Shown in pieces: positions 5,963 through 8,206 of a stretch of DNA of 8,206 nucleotides. The DNA is from RGIG250 sp045616885 (GTDB lineage Bacteria; Bacillota; Negativicutes; Selenomonadales; Selenomonadaceae): contig JAZLHS010000059.1 in the NCBI GenBank assembly GCA_045616885.1, positions 1 to 8,206 of the forward strand, written 5' to 3'. The position numbers were made by a program, and so were the translations under genes. The notes under the pieces are model-generated. The model did no database searches, was not told where the DNA came from, and was given only the letters and a program-made list of their open reading frames with translations. The number at the start of each line of letters is the position of its first letter. The first letter of the stretch is position 1.

Positions 5963-7457
5963 AACTATCGACAGAGTGAGCCTGGGTAAGTACATGATAC
6001 TGCTGGGGCTGCTGGCTCTGGTGCCGGTGGGCAGTCTGTTTTTCTACCCGGATGAGTGGATATATCGGGAGAGCTTTCTGCTGACCTTCCTGATATCCGC
6101 TTTCTGCGGCGGGCTGCTTTGTGTCTACGGATACTTTCAGAAGGATCCGGATGCCCTGCGCTGGAAGCTGCAGCTGAGAATGAGCAGTACGACGGTCTTA
6201 CTTATCTGGCTTTGGGGAATGCTGGTGGGAGCGCTGCCGTTTTACTTCGGCGGACAGCTGGACTTTATCCGCTCGCTGTTTGAGGCGGTGAGCGGATGGA
6301 CGACTACCGGTTTCACGGTGGCGGTGCCGGAGCAGTTGCCGCGTATTTATCTGTTCCATCGAGCCTTTATGCAGTATGTAGGCGGCTTGGGCTTCGTGCT
6401 GGTAATGGTTCTTTTCCTGCCGGGACGAAAGGCGATGACTCTCTTCTCCGGCGAAGGTCATCCGGATAGAATAATGCCCAGCCTTCAGCGGACGGCTCGC
6501 ATCGTGTTTCTGATATACAACGGATTCTTTGTGGTCGGCGTGGGATTGTATATTCTGGCCGGTATGCCAGCCTTGGATGCCATCTGCCATGCCATGAGTG
6601 CATTGTCTACCGGAGGCTTCTCCACCTACACGGACAGCATAGGGGTTTATGGCAACCGGGCAGTTGAATGGGTATCTATTCTCCTGATGCTTCTGGGTAT
6701 GACGAACTTTTATGTCATCCTCCAGTGCTTCCGCGGTCACTGGCGGGAAGCTGTCCGGGTGACTGAGCTTCGCCTGATGTGGGGGACTGTCATAATAGTA
6801 TCGCTGTTTTTTGCCCTGCGGGAGCTTCCTGTTTTGGCAATGACAGGAGCCTTTGCGTCGCCGCAGGAGCTGGTGGTAGCGTGTCTCGATGCCTGGCGGC
6901 GTGGCATGTTCCTCACGGCAACTTCCCTGTCGGGAACCGGCTACGGGATAACCGGGCCGGAGGCATGGTCTCCGGCCGTGCTGATCGTCATGATGGTGCT
7001 GATGTTCATGGGTGGTATGAGCGGCTCTACGGCCGGCGGTCTGAAGCTCCACCGCGTCTATGTGCTGCTGCGAATCGCTCGTCTGTATCTCAGACGACGT
7101 CTGGTACCGGACAGGACGGTCATCGTGCCTCATTATTTCAGGGTTGAGGGACGGGTAGCCTTCGACCGTCATCTGGTGGATGAAGCTATTGGCTTTGCCC
7201 TCATCTATGTCGGCTTTTTCCTGCTGACAGCGATGGCACTGGCATTTACATCGGATGCAAGCTTCTCCGATATCATCTTCGAGGCTGCTTCTGCCATCGG
7301 CAATGTAGGAATATCCATCGGTATTACCGGGCCGGATACCAACAGTGCTTCGCTAATCGTAGAGATGATTGCCATGATGCTTGGCCGACTGGAGATATTC
7401 ATCGTCCTTATCGGTATGTATAGTGCCTGGCAGGGATTCAGCAACAATAGAGAATAA
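5955..7457 (+). CDS. trkH: TrkH-type potassium uptake membrane subunit
   Basis: This 500-residue inner-membrane protein has two extra N-terminal spans (about 13-32 and 41-61) before four pore repeats, as in TrkH rather than the shorter KtrB. The pore-loop filters are visible: TTTGF (116-120), STGGF (218-222), SGTGY (326-330) and IGNVG (448-452). The intramembrane gating loop GGMSGSTAGGLKLHR lies at 353-367 between repeats three and four, and the conserved last-helix arginine R478 (MLGRLEIF) that plugs the pore is present. It forms the potassium-conducting dimer that sits on the RCK ring encoded just upstream. ATG 5955 overlaps the preceding stop and has GAGGGG at 5940-5945. The third filter has Gly (G327) where Thr or another residue is more usual, leaving GTGY. 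The gene ends eight bases before a palindromic terminator and is last in the trk operon. Confidence 0.95.
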   Translation: MDKTIDRVSLGKYMILLGLLALVPVGSLFFYPDEWIYRESFLLTFLISAFCGGLLCVYGYFQKDPDALRWKLQLRMSSTTVLLIWLWGMLVGALPFYFGGQLDFIRSLFEAVSGWTTTGFTVAVPEQLPRIYLFHRAFMQYVGGLGFVLVMVLFLPGRKAMTLFSGEGHPDRIMPSLQRTARIVFLIYNGFFVVGVGLYILAGMPALDAICHAMSALSTGGFSTYTDSIGVYGNRAVEWVSILLMLLGMTNFYVILQCFRGHWREAVRVTELRLMWGTVIIVSLFFALRELPVLAMTGAFASPQELVVACLDAWRRGMFLTATSLSGTGYGITGPEAWSPAVLIVMMVLMFMGGMSGSTAGGLKLHRVYVLLRIARLYLRRRLVPDRTVIVPHYFRVEGRVAFDRHLVDEAIGFALIYVGFFLLTAMALAFTSDASFSDIIFEAASAIGNVGISIGITGPDTNSASLIVEMIAMMLGRLEIFIVLIGMYSAWQGFSNNRE

Positions 7458-7462
7458 ATTGA

Positions 7463-7506
7463 GGGACTGTGAAAATGAGCGATCATTTTTTCACAGTTCT
7501 TTTTTT
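7463..7506 (+). terminator. Palindromic terminator of the trk operon
   Basis: The left arm ACTGTGAAAATGA (7466-7478) pairs with 7483-7497 around loop GCGA; the right arm has six T against four A, so two bases bulge. G-U and G-C pairs can extend the base to 7463/7500. Seven T residues follow (7500-7506). The core is an inverted, nearly identical copy of the palindrome at 4623-4647. Confidence 0.85.
7472..7496 (-). repeat. Dispersed palindromic repeat, copy 2 (inverted)
   Basis: Read on the minus strand, this segment repeats 4623-4647 with one mismatch. Because the element is itself nearly palindromic, it can serve as a terminator hairpin in either orientation; here it terminates the trk operon. 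Confidence 0.75.
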
Positions 7507-7527
7507 CATTCCTTTCTAATGAAGGTC

Positions 7528-7547
7528 TGCTAATATTGTGTTAATAT
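7528..7547 (+). promoter_or_regulatory. Candidate extended -10 promoter(s) for the M48 peptidase gene
   Basis: Two TGnTAATAT elements lie close together: TGCTAATAT at 7528-7536 and TGTTAATAT at 7539-7547. Each differs from TATAAT in two positions but carries the extended TG. Neither has a clear TTGACA-like -35. Either would start transcription 25-40 nt before the gene's start codon, just behind the trk terminator. Confidence 0.4.
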
Positions 7548-7565
7548 AAGGAAAAGAAAATCTTC

Positions 7566-7571
7566 GGGAGG
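7566..7571 (+). promoter_or_regulatory. Shine-Dalgarno for the GTG-started M48 peptidase gene
   Basis: GGGAGG lies 8 nt before GTG 7580, and 11 nt before the in-frame TTG 7583. It supports 7580 as the start and gives a complete signal peptide. Confidence 0.75.
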
Positions 7572-7579
7572 TTTTGCCC

Positions 7580-8206
7580 GTGTTGAATAAAATCGTGAAG
7601 AAATTAAGAATGAAGGCGGCAAGGAGTGTCCTTGCCGGTCTTTGGGCAGCCTCGCTGGTGGTGATGCCGTCGTCAGCGGCCAATGCTTCCGGCGGTGATG
7701 CCATGGCCGGAGTCATTGGCGCCATTGGCGCAGTAGCGGCCTACAACGGATATTTTCAGCAGATAACCGCTATCGGCAACAATGCCTACTATCAGGAAGA
7801 AACATATCAGATGGACAGACGGGAACATGGACTCTCCCGGTTTCGTCAGGACAAGATAGCAGTCGACCGGGTAATGAAGCAGCTGGTTGCAAAGGGCGAC
7901 TACACGCTGGAGAGCCGAAATCTTCCTTTTCGCTGGGCGGTAAACGACAATGAAGAATTTAATGCGGCCTGCTATCCGACGAATTACATAAGTATCAACC
8001 GGGGATTGGTAGCCGGACTGCGGGGCAATGAAGACGAAATGGCAGCCGTGCTTGGCCATGAAATGATTCATGGGCTGAAGCTTCACGCTGCTTCCAACGT
8101 CGCAAAGGCTGCGGCGGCACAGATAGGAATGATGGCGATAAATGCGGCCACCGGTGCAGCCGACAGCGGAGTGGTGGCCATGATAACCGACTACGGCGTA
8201 GCCAAG
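7580..8206 (+). CDS. Secreted M48-family zinc metallopeptidase (3' end cut off)
   Basis: The frame is open from GTG 7580 to the window edge, 209 codons with no stop. The N-terminus is a classic Sec signal peptide: a basic start (K4, K7, K8, R10, K12, R15), a hydrophobic core (about 17-29), and a likely signal peptidase I site after ANA (34-36). A Gly/Ala-rich stretch (AGVIGAIGAVAAY) follows. The region near residues 85-155 (long amphipathic helix, then YISINRGLVAGL and NEDEMAAVLG) is typical of M48 peptidases leading into the zinc motif HEMIH (H160, E161, H164), with H169 close behind. The third zinc ligand, a downstream Glu, is expected beyond the window. It is probably a periplasmic or cell-surface protease acting in envelope protein quality control, by analogy with secreted M48 enzymes such as LoiP and BepA. 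No lipobox cysteine is present. It appears to be transcribed separately from the trk operon. Confidence 0.88.
   Translation, partial: MLNKIVKKLRMKAARSVLAGLWAASLVVMPSSAANASGGDAMAGVIGAIGAVAAYNGYFQQITAIGNNAYYQEETYQMDRREHGLSRFRQDKIAVDRVMKQLVAKGDYTLESRNLPFRWAVNDNEEFNAACYPTNYISINRGLVAGLRGNEDEMAAVLGHEMIHGLKLHAASNVAKAAAAQIGMMAINAATGAADSGVVAMITDYGVAK

Noticed and set aside
5174..5995. Open 273-codon frame on the minus strand opposite the RCK genes
   Set aside because: Fully antisense to two recognisable RCK genes, with no supporting motif and no sensible operon context.
6198..7172. Open 324-codon frame on the minus strand opposite trkH
   Set aside because: It lies wholly inside a gene with unmistakable TrkH motifs; its translation is low-complexity, rich in His, Gln and Arg, and matches no family. 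It is a shadow frame.
1..8206. Defence island, toxin-antitoxin pair, CRISPR array, prophage or insertion sequence
   Set aside because: Read through on both strands: there are no direct-repeat arrays, transposase or integrase motifs, or small paired genes. All coding space is taken by housekeeping-type genes on one strand.

Overview
The window looks like a chromosomal, housekeeping-type stretch from a Firmicute. The layout (a ymdB homologue, a PHP phosphoesterase, a P-loop/Asp23 protein, split Trk genes and a secreted M48 peptidase) and the moderate GC content fit the Negativicutes best (Selenomonas-like bacteria). That assignment is inference from gene content and protein resemblance; there is no rRNA or other marker here. 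All eight genes are on the + strand, tightly packed, mostly with clear Shine-Dalgarno sequences. Four of the eight appear to start at GTG or TTG. I see no insertion sequence, prophage, CRISPR array or tRNA.

Region 1 (1-3096) is an operon already under way at the left edge. It holds an unrecognised 176-residue protein, a YmdB-family metallophosphoesterase (2',3'-cyclic nucleotide phosphodiesterase type), a PHP-domain phosphoesterase of the YciV/TrpH type, and a P-loop NTPase-like protein fused to an Asp23/Gls24 domain. It closes with a strong intrinsic terminator. In many Firmicutes ymdB follows the RNase Y gene, so the cut-off upstream gene may be rny. The operon then reads as RNA or nucleotide turnover with an envelope-associated protein at its end.

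Region 2 (3117-4663) is a single-gene unit: an extended -10 promoter directly behind the terminator, a sodium-coupled amino-acid transporter of the NSS/SNF family with about 11 membrane segments, and a long palindromic terminator.

Region 3 (4664-7506) is a three-gene potassium-uptake operon: two separate RCK genes that together resemble a split TrkA, translationally coupled to a TrkH-type membrane subunit. The first RCK protein has an intact nucleotide-binding glycine motif but no C-terminal ligand domain; the second has the C-terminal domain but a degenerate glycine motif. The operon ends in a second palindromic terminator, which proves to be a nearly identical, inverted copy of the one closing region 2.

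Region 4 (7507-8206) carries a candidate promoter and the first 209 codons of a secreted M48-type zinc metallopeptidase that runs off the right edge.

Most of the window is conventional. The items most worth a second look are the P-loop/Asp23 fusion with its unknown operon partner, the complementary split of TrkA functions, and the inverted pair of terminator palindromes.
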